A stretch of DNA of 64,000 bases, from contig OZ244721.1 of assembly GCA_965219235.1 (NCBI GenBank), positions 806,001 to 870,000 on the forward strand, given 5' to 3'. Position numbers and translations under genes: made by a program. Below are positions 16,477-25,620 of this stretch, piece by piece. Each line of letters opens with the position of its first letter. Position 1 is the stretch's first letter. The notes under the pieces are model-generated. The model made no database searches, was not told the origin of the DNA, and was given only the letters and a program-made list of their open reading frames with translations. Origin of the DNA: CBDHCC01 sp965219235 (GTDB lineage: Bacteria; Pseudomonadota; Alphaproteobacteria; Sphingomonadales; Sphingomonadaceae).

Positions 16477-17088
16477 CTACTCCTCCGGCCGCTCCACCGT
16501 GTTCTCGGCCGCCTCGTCCTCCACGGCGTCGGCGGTGGCGCCCGGCTCCGCGTTGGGGTCGTAGGCCTCGGTGAAGGCGGAGCCGGAGCTGTCGTAGTTG
16601 AGCGCCAGCACGTCCACGCCCTGCTCCTGCTGCTCCGCCTCGTCCGGCGTGCGCGCGACGTTGACCGTCACGAGGGCCGTCACCTCTGGGTGCAACACGA
16701 TCTTCACCTCGGTCAGTCCGACCGCCTTGATCGGACGCTCCAGCACGACCTGCTGGCGGGTCACGGTCTTGCCGTCCTCCGCCAGCGCGTCGACGATGTC
16801 GCGCACCGAGACCGAGCCGTAGAGCTGGCCGGTGTTCGACGCCTGGCGGATCAGCACGATCCTGGTGCCGTCCACCGTCTGCGCGTCACCCTTGGCGGCC
16901 TCGCGGCGCTCGGCGTTGTCCGCCTCGATCCGCTCGCGGTTGGCCTCGAAGACCCTGCGGTTGGCGTCGTTGGCGCGCAGCGCCTTCTTGTTGGGGAGCA
17001 GGAAATTGCGGGCGAAGCCGTCCTTGACGGTGACGAGGTCGCCGATGCCGCCGAGCTTCTCGACGCGCTCCAGGAGGATGATCTGCAT
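16477..17088 (-). CDS. rplI: Ribosomal protein L9
   Basis: The 203-residue product begins MQIILLERVEKLGGIGDLVT and VKDGFARNFLLPNKKAL, the N-terminal domain that binds 23S rRNA, followed by the long connecting helix and the C-terminal domain (TVDGTRIVLIRQAS through LHPEVTALVTVNV). L9 is usually about 150 residues; the extra 50 form an acidic tail after about residue 155 (SSGSAFTEAYDPNAEPGA, then Glu/Ala-rich). It is the last gene of rpsF-rpsR-rplI, 13 nt after rpsR. Confidence 0.95.
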   Translation of the reverse strand: MQIILLERVEKLGGIGDLVTVKDGFARNFLLPNKKALRANDANRRVFEANRERIEADNAERREAAKGDAQTVDGTRIVLIRQASNTGQLYGSVSVRDIVDALAEDGKTVTRQQVVLERPIKAVGLTEVKIVLHPEVTALVTVNVARTPDEAEQQEQGVDVLALNYDSSGSAFTEAYDPNAEPGATADAVEDEAAENTVERPEE

Positions 17089-17101
17089 GGGGAGGCGCTC
17101 C

Positions 17102-17326
17102 TTACTTGACGCTGTAGGGCAACAGGCCCAGCTGGCGCGACCGCTTGATGGCGGTGGCCAGCTCGCGCTGCTTCTTGCCCGACACGGCGGTGATGCGCGA
17201 CGGCACGATCTTGCCGCGCTCGCTCAGGAACCCCTGCAGCAGGCGGACATCCTTGTAGTCGATGACGGGCGCGTCCTTGCCGGAAAAGGGGCAGGACTTG
17301 CGGCGGCGGAAAAACGGGCGTCCCAT
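17102..17326 (-). CDS. rpsR: Ribosomal protein S18
   Basis: The 74-residue product has FFRRRKSCPFSG at its N-terminus and the helical core DYKDVRLLQGFLSERGKIVPSR, ending LGLLPYSVK. S18 binds 16S rRNA as a dimer with S6 in the platform of the small subunit. It lies between rpsF and rplI, the standard order. Confidence 0.97.
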   Translation of the reverse strand: MGRPFFRRRKSCPFSGKDAPVIDYKDVRLLQGFLSERGKIVPSRITAVSGKKQRELATAIKRSRQLGLLPYSVK

Positions 17327-17339
17327 AACTCTCTACTCC

Positions 17340-17732
17340 TCAGTCGTCGTCGCGGTCACGGCGCGAGCCGCCGCGGCTGCCGCGATCGCCACGCTCACCG
17401 CGATCGCGGTCGTTCTTGCGCATCATGACGGACGGGCCGTTCTCGTGCTCCTCGACCCGGATCGTCATGAAGCGGATCACGTCCTCGTTGATCGCGGTCT
17501 GGCGCTCCAACTCGGCGACGGCCGCCGGGGGCGCGTCGACGTCGAGCATGACGTAGTGCGCCTTGCGGTTCTTCTGGATCTTGTAGGCCAGCGTGCGGAG
17601 ACCCCAGGTCTCCGTCTTCTTCACCGATCCCTCGTGCTCCTCGAGGATCCTGGTGGCGTTCGCCGCCAGTTCGTCCACCTGGGACTGGCTCAGGTCCTGG
17701 CGCGCCAGGAAGGTGTGTTCGTAGAGAGGCAT
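17340..17732 (-). CDS. rpsF: Ribosomal protein S6
   Basis: The 130-residue product starts MPLYEHTFLARQDLSQSQVD and contains ETWGLRTLAYKIQKNRKAHY and the typical second strand and helix. The last 25 residues are a repetitive Arg/Asp/Gly tail (DRGERGDRGSRGGSRRDRDDD in part), an extension often seen in S6. The start at 17732 is chosen because homologues begin here; the open frame runs far upstream only because of GC bias. It is the first gene of the rpsF-rpsR-rplI operon. Confidence 0.97.
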   Translation of the reverse strand: MPLYEHTFLARQDLSQSQVDELAANATRILEEHEGSVKKTETWGLRTLAYKIQKNRKAHYVMLDVDAPPAAVAELERQTAINEDVIRFMTIRVEEHENGPSVMMRKNDRDRGERGDRGSRGGSRRDRDDD

Positions 17733-17910
17733 TGACTGCCCTTTCTCAGGTGTTGGCCGATCGCTGGCGCGGGACGATCCCGAACCCCTCCGGCTGTCGT
17801 TGGCGGCGCCGATGATGATGGCTCCACAGAACAACGGGCGGCCGACCGTCGCCGACCACCCGATGCGGCGAGGAGAGTGGGGGAGAGAGACGGGCAAGTC
17901 AAGGTCCCCA

Positions 17911-17980
17911 CCGTTCAGCCTGAGCTTGTCAAAGGCCGCGTGGGGCGGAGAGGAGGCTTCGACAAGCTCAGCCTGAGCGG
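17911..17980. repeat. Inverted pair of CTTCGACAAGCTCAG-type elements
   Basis: The left arm (CCGTTCAGCCTGAGCTTGTC, 17911-17930, continuing AAAGG) and right arm (CTTCGACAAGCTCAGCCTGA, 17957-17976, continuing GCGG) are near-perfect reverse complements with about 20 bases between. The arms themselves contain the palindrome GCTCAGCCTGAGC. The pair sits between the divergent rpsF and fabD. Confidence 0.85.
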
Positions 17981-18017
17981 TTAGGCGGGGCTCCAAGCAG
18001 TCACTCAGGAGACCCCC

Positions 18018-18941
18018 ATGCGCGCGTTCCTCTTCCCCGGCCAGGGCAGCCAGGCGGTCGGCATGGGCGCGGCGCTGATCGACGCGCACCCCGCCGCGCG
18101 CGCGGTGTGGGAGGAGGTGGACGACGCGCTGGACCTCCACCTCACCCGCCTGATGCGCGACGGGCCGGCGGACGAGCTGACGCTGACCGCGAACGCCCAG
18201 CCCGCGATCATGGCCAACGCGATCGCCGCCCTGCGCGTGGCGGCGGCGGAGGCGGGGCTGGCGGTGGGCGAGGCGGCCTTTGTCGCGGGCCACAGCCTGG
18301 GCGAGTACACGGCGCTGTGCGCGGCGGGGGCGTTCGACCTCGCCACGACCGCGCGGCTCCTGCGGCTGCGGGGGCGGGCGATGCAGGCGGCCGTGCCGGC
18401 GGGCGAAGGCGCGATGGCCGCGCTGCTCGGCGGTTCGCTGGAGGCGGCGCGCGCGCTGGCGGAGGAGAGCGCCCAGGGCCAGGTGTGCGTCGTCGCCAAC
18501 GACAACGATCCCACCCAGGTCGTGCTCTCCGGCCACGCCACGGCGGTCGAGCGGGCGATGGCCGCCGCCCGGGACAGCGGCTTCCGCCGCGCGGTGGCGC
18601 TGCCGGTCTCCGCCCCGTTCCACTCGCCCCTGATGGCGCCGGCCGCCGAGGCCATGGTGGATGCGCTGGCGGAGCATCCGCCGCGCGCGCCCACGATCCC
18701 GCTGATGGCCAACGTCACCGCCGCGCCCGTGACGGTGGCGGACGCCATCGCCGGGCTGCTGGTCGAGCAGGTCACCGCCACCGTGCGCTGGCGCGAGGGC
18801 GTGGCCGCGCTGGCGCGGGCGGGCGTGACCGAGATGGTGGAGTTCGGAGCCAGGGTGCTGGGTCCGATGGTCAAGCGCACCGCGCCCGATGTGGAGGTGC
18901 GCGCCGTCGTGGCGATGGCGGACATGGCGGCGCTCGCCTGA
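18018..18941 (+). CDS. fabD: Malonyl-CoA:ACP transacylase
   Basis: The 307-residue product begins MRAFLFPGQGSQAVGMGAAL, the FabD signature, and has the active-site serine in AGHSLGEYTALCAAG (about residue 93). The later catalytic histidine region is SAPFHSPLMAPAAEAM (about 198). It moves malonyl from CoA to acyl carrier protein at the start of fatty-acid elongation. A GGAGA ribosome site precedes the ATG. The gene is followed after 41 nt by dnaX. Confidence 0.95.
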   Translation: MRAFLFPGQGSQAVGMGAALIDAHPAARAVWEEVDDALDLHLTRLMRDGPADELTLTANAQPAIMANAIAALRVAAAEAGLAVGEAAFVAGHSLGEYTALCAAGAFDLATTARLLRLRGRAMQAAVPAGEGAMAALLGGSLEAARALAEESAQGQVCVVANDNDPTQVVLSGHATAVERAMAAARDSGFRRAVALPVSAPFHSPLMAPAAEAMVDALAEHPPRAPTIPLMANVTAAPVTVADAIAGLLVEQVTATVRWREGVAALARAGVTEMVEFGARVLGPMVKRTAPDVEVRAVVAMADMAALA

Positions 18942-18982
18942 CCGCCTTCGACTCCGTCCCCGCCGACCGCTACACCGGCGCC

Positions 18983-20641
18983 ATGGCCGATTCCGATCCG
19001 CTGTTCCCGATGGACCTGCCCGAGGCGCCCGCTGCGGCGGCCGAGGCGGCGACACCCTATCTGGTGCTCGCCCGCAAATACCGGCCGCAAACCTTCGCCG
19101 AGCTGATCGGGCAGGAGCCGGTCGTGCGCACGCTGTCGAACGCCATCGCGCGCGACCGGCTCGCCCACGCCTTCCTGCTGACCGGGGTGCGCGGGGTGGG
19201 CAAGACGTCGACCGCGCGCCTGCTCGCCAAGTCGTTGAACTGCATCGGCCCGGACGGGCGGGGTGGCCCGACGATCGACGCCTGCGGGGTCTGCACCCAT
19301 TGCGTCGCCATCGCGGCCGGGCGCGACATCGACGTGGTCGAGATGGACGCCGCCAGCCACACCGGCGTGGACGACGTGCGCGAGATCATCGACGCGGCGA
19401 AATATTCGGCCGTGTCCGCGCGCTACAAGATCTACATCGTGGACGAGGTCCACATGCTCTCGCGCCAGGCCTTCAACGCGCTCTTGAAGACGCTGGAGGA
19501 GCCGCCGGCGCATGTGAAGTTCATCTTCGCCACCACGGAGGTCGAGAAGCTGCCGGTGACGGTGCTGTCGCGCTGCCAGCGCTTCGACCTGCGCCGCATC
19601 CCGACCCCCCGGCTGGCCGGGCATTTCGGCGAGATCGTGGCGAAGGAGGGCGTGCCCGCCGAGGCGGACGCGCTGGCGCTGGTCGCGCGCGCGGCCGAGG
19701 GATCGGTGCGCGACGGGCTGTCGATCCTGGACCAGGCGATCGCCAATGCGGGGCTGGAGGGCGGGGGCCAGGTCACCGCCGAACAGGTGCGCCGGATGCT
19801 GGGCCTGACCGGCGGCGCGGCGCTGCGCGACCTGCTCGCCGCGATCCTGGCGGGCGACGCGGAGGCGCTCTTGGCCGAGGTCGATCGCCAGCATGAGGGC
19901 GGGGCCGATCCGCAGTCGATGGTGGTGGGCCTCTTGGGTCTGGTCCACGCGATCACCCGGCAACAGGCGGGCGGCGAGCCGGACCCGGCGCTGGCGCCGA
20001 GCGACCGGGACCGGCTGACCGACTGGGCGGAGCGGTTGTCGCCGCCGGTCCTCCACCGGCTGTGGCAGATGCTGCTCAAGGCGTCGGCCGAGACGGCGTC
20101 GTCCCCGCTGCCGCGCGAGGCGGCCGAGATGGGCCTGCTGCGCGCGCTCCACGCGGCCGAGATGCCCGACCCGTCGGAGCTGGCGCGGATGCTGGCGGCG
20201 GGCGGCCCAGGCTCCGACGCCGCTGCCGCCGAGCCCGTGGAGGACGCCGCGTCTTCCGACGACGGTCCGCCCGACGCGCCGGCGGACTATGCGGCGCTCT
20301 ATCAAGAGGTCTGCGAGCGGATCGGGGTGGAGCTGTCCTGGCCGATGCACGAGACGGTCGAGGTGGTGCGTTACGCGCCGCCGGAGCTGGCGATCGCCGA
20401 ACGGCCTGGCCTGCCGCCCGCCTTTCCCGCCGATCTGCAGCGCGGGCTGCGCGCCACCACCGGGCTGGCTTGGGTCGTGAGCTGGGGCGAGGGCGAGGCC
20501 CAGCCGACGCTGCACGCGCGGGAGGATGCCGTGCGCGCGGCGCGCGACGCCGACCTGCGCGCCCAGCCGATGATCCAAGCGGCGCTTCGTGCGTTTCCCG
20601 ACGCAGACCTCCTCCCCGAACAGAAAGCGGCACACGCATGA
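18983..20641 (+). CDS. dnaX: DNA polymerase III subunit tau (DnaX)
   Basis: The 552-residue product has the AAA+ clamp-loader core: LARKYRPQTFAELIGQE, the Walker A loop GVRGVGKTSTARLLA, four cysteines in the zinc module (NCIGPDG...ACGVCTHC), Walker B IVDEVHML, and sensor 1 FIFATTEVEKLP. It ends in a tau-specific C-terminal domain after an acidic Ala/Asp/Glu linker (about residues 400-440). The ATG at 18983 fits the family; the same frame stays open far upstream across fabD but that part is not coding. Its stop overlaps the ebfC start (ATGA). Confidence 0.95.
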   Translation: MADSDPLFPMDLPEAPAAAAEAATPYLVLARKYRPQTFAELIGQEPVVRTLSNAIARDRLAHAFLLTGVRGVGKTSTARLLAKSLNCIGPDGRGGPTIDACGVCTHCVAIAAGRDIDVVEMDAASHTGVDDVREIIDAAKYSAVSARYKIYIVDEVHMLSRQAFNALLKTLEEPPAHVKFIFATTEVEKLPVTVLSRCQRFDLRRIPTPRLAGHFGEIVAKEGVPAEADALALVARAAEGSVRDGLSILDQAIANAGLEGGGQVTAEQVRRMLGLTGGAALRDLLAAILAGDAEALLAEVDRQHEGGADPQSMVVGLLGLVHAITRQQAGGEPDPALAPSDRDRLTDWAERLSPPVLHRLWQMLLKASAETASSPLPREAAEMGLLRALHAAEMPDPSELARMLAAGGPGSDAAAAEPVEDAASSDDGPPDAPADYAALYQEVCERIGVELSWPMHETVEVVRYAPPELAIAERPGLPPAFPADLQRGLRATTGLAWVVSWGEGEAQPTLHAREDAVRAARDADLRAQPMIQAALRAFPDADLLPEQKAAHA

Positions 20642-20964
20642 ACAACCTCGACGACATCCTGAAGATGGCCCAGACCGTGCAGGCCAAGATGGCCGACGCG
20701 CAGAGCCAGCTCGACACGATCGAGGTGGAGGGCGTGTCCGGCGGCGGGCTGGTGAAGATCAAGGCGACCGCCAAGGGCACGATCCGGTCGGTGTCGATCG
20801 ATGACAGCCTGATGGTGCCGGGCGAGAAGTCGATCCTCGAGGACCTGATCGCCGCCGCGCTGAACGACACGCGGGCCAAGGCCGATCAGGCGGGGTCCGA
20901 ACACATGAAGGCGTTCGCCGGCGACCTGCCCCTGCCGCCGGGATTCGAGCTGCCGGGGTTGTAA
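20638..20964 (+). CDS. YbaB/EbfC family nucleoid-associated protein
   Basis: The 108-residue product carries the YbaB pattern: a helical N-terminus (DDILKMAQTVQAKMADAQ), the VSGGGLVKIKATAKGTIRSV strand pair, and a C-terminal helix ending in PPGFELPGL. EbfC-type proteins bind DNA as dimers. The ATG overlaps the dnaX stop by 4 nt. In most bacteria recR follows; here it does not, as a convergent mtgA lies next. Confidence 0.93.
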   Translation: MNNLDDILKMAQTVQAKMADAQSQLDTIEVEGVSGGGLVKIKATAKGTIRSVSIDDSLMVPGEKSILEDLIAAALNDTRAKADQAGSEHMKAFAGDLPLPPGFELPGL

Positions 20965-20970
20965 ACGCTC

Positions 20971-21076
20971 CTCCCCTCCCCTTCAGGGGAGGGGAGGGGG
21001 CGACCGGATGCGCTTTTCCCAAGTCAGGAGCCCGGTCGTTCCTCCCCACCCCAACCCCTCCCCTGAAGGGGAAGGG
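20971..21076. repeat. Pair of CCCCTCCCC palindromes; first one is terminator-like
   Basis: CTCCCCTCCCC and its exact complement (20971-20996) form an 11-bp stem with loop TTCA directly after ebfC. A related imperfect hairpin, CCCCTCCCCTGAAGGGGAAG, lies at about 21055-21076 next to the mtgA stop. The pair fills the convergent gap. Confidence 0.7.
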
Positions 21077-21088
21077 CTCGTTTGGACG

Positions 21089-21757
21089 TCACCCCACCAC
21101 GCACTTCGCCAGCCCGTCCCGCTTCACCACCCGCGCCCGGCGCTGGATGGCGTTGCCGTAGCGGCGCGTGAAGCCGGTCGGGGCGACGGCCGCCCGCTTC
21201 TTGGGCAGCGGCAGGATGGCGGCGATCCGCGCCGCCTCGGAGGCGGTCAGATTGGCGGCGGAGTGCTTGAAATAGCGTTCGGCCCCCGCCTCCACTCCAT
21301 AGGTGCCGAGGCCCGTCTCGGCGACGTTCAGATAGACCTCCATGATGCGCGGCTTGTCCCACAGGTGCTCGATCAGGACCGTGAACCACGCCTCCAGCCC
21401 CTTGCGGACGAAACCGCCGCCCTGCCACAAAAAGGCGTTCTTGGCAGTCTGCTGGCTGATGGTCGAGCCGCCCCGGATGCGCCCGCCCGACAGATTGTCC
21501 CGCCACGCCTCGCGGATCGCTTCCTCGTCGAAGCCCTGGTGGGAGCAGAACTTCGCATCCTCCGCCGCGATCGCCGCGGTCACCATGTCGGCGTCGATGC
21601 GCGACAACGGCGTCCAGTCGCGCACCGCCCCGCGTTCGTCGCCCAGCATGGTGACGGTGACCGGCGGTGGAACGAAGCGGTAGATCACCACCCACAGCGC
21701 GGAGAGGAGCACGAAGGCGAGCACGAGCTTGAAGCCGAACAGGATCAGGCGGATCAT
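21089..21757 (-). CDS. mtgA: Monofunctional peptidoglycan glycosyltransferase
   Basis: The 222-residue product has an N-terminal membrane anchor (about residues 4-27) and a GT51 domain. The catalytic glutamate is in AAEDAKFCSHQGFD (about residue 65), followed by GGSTISQQTAKNAFLW and the second glutamate region RIMEVYLNVAETGLGTYG. MtgA polymerises lipid II into glycan strands without a transpeptidase domain. Length and motif order are those of the family. Confidence 0.95.
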   Translation of the reverse strand: MIRLILFGFKLVLAFVLLSALWVVIYRFVPPPVTVTMLGDERGAVRDWTPLSRIDADMVTAAIAAEDAKFCSHQGFDEEAIREAWRDNLSGGRIRGGSTISQQTAKNAFLWQGGGFVRKGLEAWFTVLIEHLWDKPRIMEVYLNVAETGLGTYGVEAGAERYFKHSAANLTASEAARIAAILPLPKKRAAVAPTGFTRRYGNAIQRRARVVKRDGLAKCVVG

Positions 21758-21819
21758 CGTCCGGGATTAGCCAGCGGAGGAGCCCGCGTCACCCCGCTGC
21801 CGCCGCCGGAGGGTTGGGC

Positions 21820-22788
21820 TCAGGCGCCGCCGTAGAGCAGGTTCGACACCGCCTGCTCGCCCAGCCGCTCGACCGTGCGCCAGGTGTTGTGGGGCACGGG
21901 CGTGGACTCCGCCCCCGCCTCCACCGCCGGAGGATCGTCGCGATAGGTGCCGGTGGAGACGCCGGGCGTCGCCGCGATCCAGCGGCACAGCCGCTCGAAC
22001 CGCGCGCGCACGACGCGATTCACGCGCCGGCGGTCGCGGCTCATCAGCTCGAACGAGTGGCTGACGAGCGTGAAGTGCGTCCCGCCCCCGTCGCGCGCGT
22101 GCCGGATCGCGGCGCGCATCTCGCGAAGGGACAATGCGGTGATCTGCGCGTGGCGCTGTCCGCCGCCGCGCGCGGCGATGCTGCCGACCGGCACCTCGAT
22201 CGTGCCGTGGCGCACGAGCGGGTCGTGCCGGTCGCGCGGCCAGTCGATGCGGCAATCGCCCTCCGCCAGCCCGGGGCACGCGCTGGTGTCGTAACGGATG
22301 CCGAGCCGCGCCAGCGCGCGCAGCGTGTCGTCGTTCGCGCCGTAATTGCCGGCGCGGAAGGCGACCGGAGCCGGCGCGCCGACCGCCATCAGCAACTCGC
22401 TCGCCTTCGAGAGGATGGCGACCTGCCGGTCGAGCGGGAAGTCGCGGATGTTGCGGCCGCTCCAGCCCGCGAAGGGACCGTCCGTCAGCAAGGCCAGCCA
22501 CTCGGTGTGCGCGTGCAGCTGGACATCGTGGCCGCGCGCCAGGATGGGTCGCACGATCGCGTCGACCGCGCCCTCTCCCCACAGCAGGCCGGGCAGGGGG
22601 TCGACGAAGAACACCGCCTTCAACCCGTGGGCGTCGAGCACGTCCATCTGATAGCCGACGCCCACCGCCTGCCCACCCGCGTCGCCCGCGATGGACAGGC
22701 GATAATTCGATTCGCGATCCACCGCCCGCCCGCGCACGAACAGGCCGGCGGAATATTCCGTGTCGACGGTGATGAGCACGCGCAGCAT
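21820..22788 (-). CDS. Polysaccharide deacetylase family protein
   Basis: The product of about 322 residues starts MLRVLITVDTEYSAGLF, with the catalytic-type aspartate pair early in the NodB-like domain. Metal-ligand-like HDVQLHAHTEWL (about residue 87), FRAGNYGANDDTLR and VSHSFELM near the C-terminus follow. Relatives act on cell-surface or capsular sugars; the substrate here cannot be told. An in-frame ATG at 22839 would add 17 residues that do not look conserved. It lies 62 nt upstream of mtgA on the same strand, so the two may be co-transcribed. Confidence 0.75.
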   Translation of the reverse strand: MLRVLITVDTEYSAGLFVRGRAVDRESNYRLSIAGDAGGQAVGVGYQMDVLDAHGLKAVFFVDPLPGLLWGEGAVDAIVRPILARGHDVQLHAHTEWLALLTDGPFAGWSGRNIRDFPLDRQVAILSKASELLMAVGAPAPVAFRAGNYGANDDTLRALARLGIRYDTSACPGLAEGDCRIDWPRDRHDPLVRHGTIEVPVGSIAARGGGQRHAQITALSLREMRAAIRHARDGGGTHFTLVSHSFELMSRDRRRVNRVVRARFERLCRWIAATPGVSTGTYRDDPPAVEAGAESTPVPHNTWRTVERLGEQAVSNLLYGGA

Positions 22789-22885
22789 CAGTCTGTCCTG
22801 TCCGACAAAGCTGACGGAACGGTCAATGCGGGGCGGCACACCGACATCGGGTGGTCAGCGGCGCACCGGGATCGAAAGTCGCCGG

Positions 22886-23782
22886 TCAGGCCGGCAGCAG
22901 CTTGCGCTCGCCCGCCTCGCGCAGCATCGCCTTCTGCAGCTTCTCGAACGCGCGGACCTCGATCTGGCGCACGCGCTCGCGGCTGACGCCGTAGACCTGG
23001 CTCAGCTCCTCGAGCGTGCGCGGATCGTCCGTCAGGCGGCGCTCGGTCAGGATGTGGCGCTCGCGCTCGTTGAGCGACTCCATCGCCGACGCCATCAGCT
23101 CGCGCCGCTGGGTGATCTCCTGATCCTCGGCGACCAGCGTGTCCTGCAACGGCTCCTCGGAGCGCAGGATGTCCTGCCACTGGCTCTCGCCGTCCTCGCG
23201 CATCGGCACGTTCAAGGACGTGTCGCCGCCCATCGCCATGCGGCGGTTCATGGAGACCACGTCCTGCTCGGTGACGCCCAGATCGGTCGCGATCTTGGTC
23301 ACGTCCGCCGGCTTCAGGTCGCCGTCCTCGAACGCGTCGATCTGGTTCTTCATCCGGCGCAGGTTGAAGAACAGCTTCTTCTGGGCCGCCGTGGTGCCCA
23401 TCTTCACCAGGCTCCACGACCGCAGGATGTACTCCTGGATCGATGCGCGGATCCACCACATGGCGTAGGTCGCCAGCCGGAAGCCGCGCTCGGCGTCGAA
23501 CTTCTTCACGCCCTGCATCAGGCCGATATTGCCCTCGGAGATCAGCTCGCTGACCGGCAGGCCATAGCCGCGATAGCCCATCGCGATCTTGGCGACGAGG
23601 CGCAGGTGCGAAGTGACGAGCTGCTTGGCCGCATCGGGATCGCCATGCTCGGCGTAGCGCTTGGCGAGCATGTACTCCTGCTCCGGCTGCAGGATCGGAA
23701 ATTTCCTGATCTCGCTCAGATAGCGATTGAGGCTGGCCTCCCCGCCCAGTGCGGGGATGGTCGCCGGCAGATTGCTCGACAT
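22886..23782 (-). CDS. rpoH: RNA polymerase sigma-32 factor
   Basis: The 298-residue product has sigma-70 region 2 (HLRLVAKIAMGYRGYGLPVS and FRLATYAMWWIRASIQEYIL), the RpoH box QKKLFFNLR (about residue 135) that separates heat-shock sigma factors from RpoD, and region 4 ending SRERVRQIEVRAFEKLQKAM. RpoH directs heat-shock transcription. It is located 42 nt downstream of rluD on the same strand, a frequent sphingomonad arrangement. Confidence 0.96.
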   Translation of the reverse strand: MSSNLPATIPALGGEASLNRYLSEIRKFPILQPEQEYMLAKRYAEHGDPDAAKQLVTSHLRLVAKIAMGYRGYGLPVSELISEGNIGLMQGVKKFDAERGFRLATYAMWWIRASIQEYILRSWSLVKMGTTAAQKKLFFNLRRMKNQIDAFEDGDLKPADVTKIATDLGVTEQDVVSMNRRMAMGGDTSLNVPMREDGESQWQDILRSEEPLQDTLVAEDQEITQRRELMASAMESLNERERHILTERRLTDDPRTLEELSQVYGVSRERVRQIEVRAFEKLQKAMLREAGERKLLPA

Positions 23783-23824
23783 TCGTGGGCTCCCTTTCGC
23801 CGGGGCGACGGACCCCGCGCGACT

Positions 23825-24781
23825 TCATACACCAGATAGCGCAAGACCCCTGAATAGTTCCTGCATATCGGCAGGAAGTTCGGCTTGGAAGCGGCAAAGG
23901 TTACCGCTCACCGGATGCGCGAAGCCCAGGGTGGCCGCGTGCAGCGCCTGACGGCGGAAGCCGAGTTGGTCGAGCAGCGGCTGGAGCGGGCCGCCGCGCC
24001 TCGAGTAGAGCGGATCGCCGATCAGGGGATGGCCGAGATGCGCCAGATGGACGCGGACCTGATGCGTGCGGCCGGTCTCCAGCCGGCATTCCAGCCGCGT
24101 CGCGCCGCGCAGCGCCGCCACGGTGCGGTAGTGCGTCACCGCCCGCTTGCCGCGCCCCTCCGCCACGACCGCGCGGGCGAAGCGGTCGCGATCGGATCGG
24201 CCGAGCGGCGCGTCCACCGTGCCGGCGGGCGGCAGCACGCGCCCGTGGACCGCCAGGTCGTAGCGCCGTTCCACCGTGTGCGCGGCGAACTGGGCGGCGA
24301 GCGCCTCGTGCGCCGCATCGGTCTTGGTGATGACGAGGAGGCCGGAGGTGTCCTTGTCGATGCGATGCACGATGCCCGGACGCTCCACGCCGCCCACGCC
24401 CGACAGCCGTCCGGCGCAATGGTGCAGCAGCGCGTTGACCAGCGTGCCGTCGGGATTGCCGGGGCCGGGATGCACCACCAGACCGGCGGGCTTGTTCACC
24501 ACGACGATCGCGGCGTCCTCATGCAGGATGTCGAGCGGGATCGCCTGCGGCCGCGCCTCGGCGGGAGCGGCTGGCGGCACGAGCAGGCGCCAGTCGCCGG
24601 GCGCGGCGGCGGCGGCGGGGTCGGTCTCGGCCCGCCAGCCGTTCTCGTCGCGGTGTTGCGCGCGGCCGTCCTTGATGAGCGCCTTGACCCGCTCGCGCGA
24701 CAGCCGCGTGCCGGCGGCGAGCGTCCGGTCGAGGCGTTCGCCCGCCCGGTCGCCCGCCACCGTGATGCGCTGTTCCTCCAT
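23825..24781 (-). CDS. rluD: RluA/RluD family 23S rRNA pseudouridine synthase
   Basis: The 318-residue product has an N-terminal S4-like domain (GERLDRTLAAGTRLSRERV) and the catalytic domain with the aspartate motif HRIDKDTSGLLVITKTD (about residue 138). TGRTHQVRVHLAHLGHPLIG follows near residue 225. It isomerises uridines in 23S rRNA helix 69 if it is the true RluD. The ATG at 24781 gives the family start. It lies upstream of rpoH and divergent from chpT. Confidence 0.9.
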   Translation of the reverse strand: MEEQRITVAGDRAGERLDRTLAAGTRLSRERVKALIKDGRAQHRDENGWRAETDPAAAAAPGDWRLLVPPAAPAEARPQAIPLDILHEDAAIVVVNKPAGLVVHPGPGNPDGTLVNALLHHCAGRLSGVGGVERPGIVHRIDKDTSGLLVITKTDAAHEALAAQFAAHTVERRYDLAVHGRVLPPAGTVDAPLGRSDRDRFARAVVAEGRGKRAVTHYRTVAALRGATRLECRLETGRTHQVRVHLAHLGHPLIGDPLYSRRGGPLQPLLDQLGFRRQALHAATLGFAHPVSGNLCRFQAELPADMQELFRGLALSGV

Positions 24782-24917
24782 CGCGCCCGGCTGTCCGCCA
24801 TGGCCGCGGCCATGGCAAGGGCGTGGCGGCGGGCGACGGGACCGCCACCGCCTCGCCTTGCGCTCCGCCCGCGCCCGCGCCAATAGCCTGTCGCTTTCCC
24901 GCATGCCAAGGATCGCC

Positions 24918-25601
24918 ATGGCCGCCGACCTGGATTTCGCCAGCTTCCTCAGTTCGCGCCTGTGCCACGACCTGCTGAGTCCGATCGGCGCCTTTTCCAA
25001 CGGTCTCGAGCTGCTGGAGGACGAGAACGACGCGCAGATGCGCGCGCGTTGCATGGAGCTGCTGCACGAGAGCGCGCGCTCCTCCGTCGCCAAGCTGCGC
25101 TATTTCCGCCTCGCCTTCGGCATGGCCGGGGGCTATGGCGACACCGTCGACCTGTCCGAGGCGCAGGCGATCGTGGACGCGATGTACGGCGGGGGCCGCA
25201 CGCGGATCGAATGGATGGCGGAGGCGACCACGATCGCCAAGCCCGCCATGCGCCTGCTGCTCAACCTGGTGTTGGTCGCCGGCGATGCGCTGGTGCGCGG
25301 CGGCGGGCTGACGGTCGGGATCGAGATCGCGGCGTCGGGCACGGAGATCGTCGTGCGCGCCGCCGGCGACCGGGTCATCGTCGACCGCGAGATCGCCGCC
25401 ACGCTCGACCCCGCCGCCGACACCCCGCCCCTGTCCGCCCGCACCTCGGTCGCGCACCTGATCCGCTCGCTGGTCGAGCAGGAGGGCGGCGCGCTGCATT
25501 ACGGCGGCGTGCGGGACGGGGCGCTGCTGCTCGGCGCCACCCTGCCGCCCCCCGACGGCGGCGTCGGCTCGCCCGGCGTCGCCAGGGCGCGCTTTTCCTG
25601 A
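24918..25601 (+). CDS. chpT: Histidine phosphotransferase ChpT
   Basis: The 227-residue product has the phospho-accepting histidine in SRLCHDLLSPIGAFSNGLEL (His at residue 17), an helical hairpin, then a degenerate kinase-like CA domain that lacks clear nucleotide-binding boxes. In Caulobacter, ChpT passes phosphate from CckA to CtrA and CpdR. A DivL-type gene at 58586 belongs to the same control network. I preferred the ATG at 24918 because AAGGA precedes it; an ATG at 24903 would add five residues. Confidence 0.88.
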   Translation: MAADLDFASFLSSRLCHDLLSPIGAFSNGLELLEDENDAQMRARCMELLHESARSSVAKLRYFRLAFGMAGGYGDTVDLSEAQAIVDAMYGGGRTRIEWMAEATTIAKPAMRLLLNLVLVAGDALVRGGGLTVGIEIAASGTEIVVRAAGDRVIVDREIAATLDPAADTPPLSARTSVAHLIRSLVEQEGGALHYGGVRDGALLLGATLPPPDGGVGSPGVARARFS

Positions 25602-25620
25602 TGCGCCGGGGGCGTCCCGC

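Noticed and set aside
18107..18982. Upstream in-frame extension of dnaX through fabD
   Set aside because: DnaX homology begins at about 18983; the extension is an out-of-frame reading of fabD.
18005..20635. Minus-strand open frame of about 870 codons over fabD and dnaX
   Set aside because: Antisense to two well-identified genes; no recognisable protein features.
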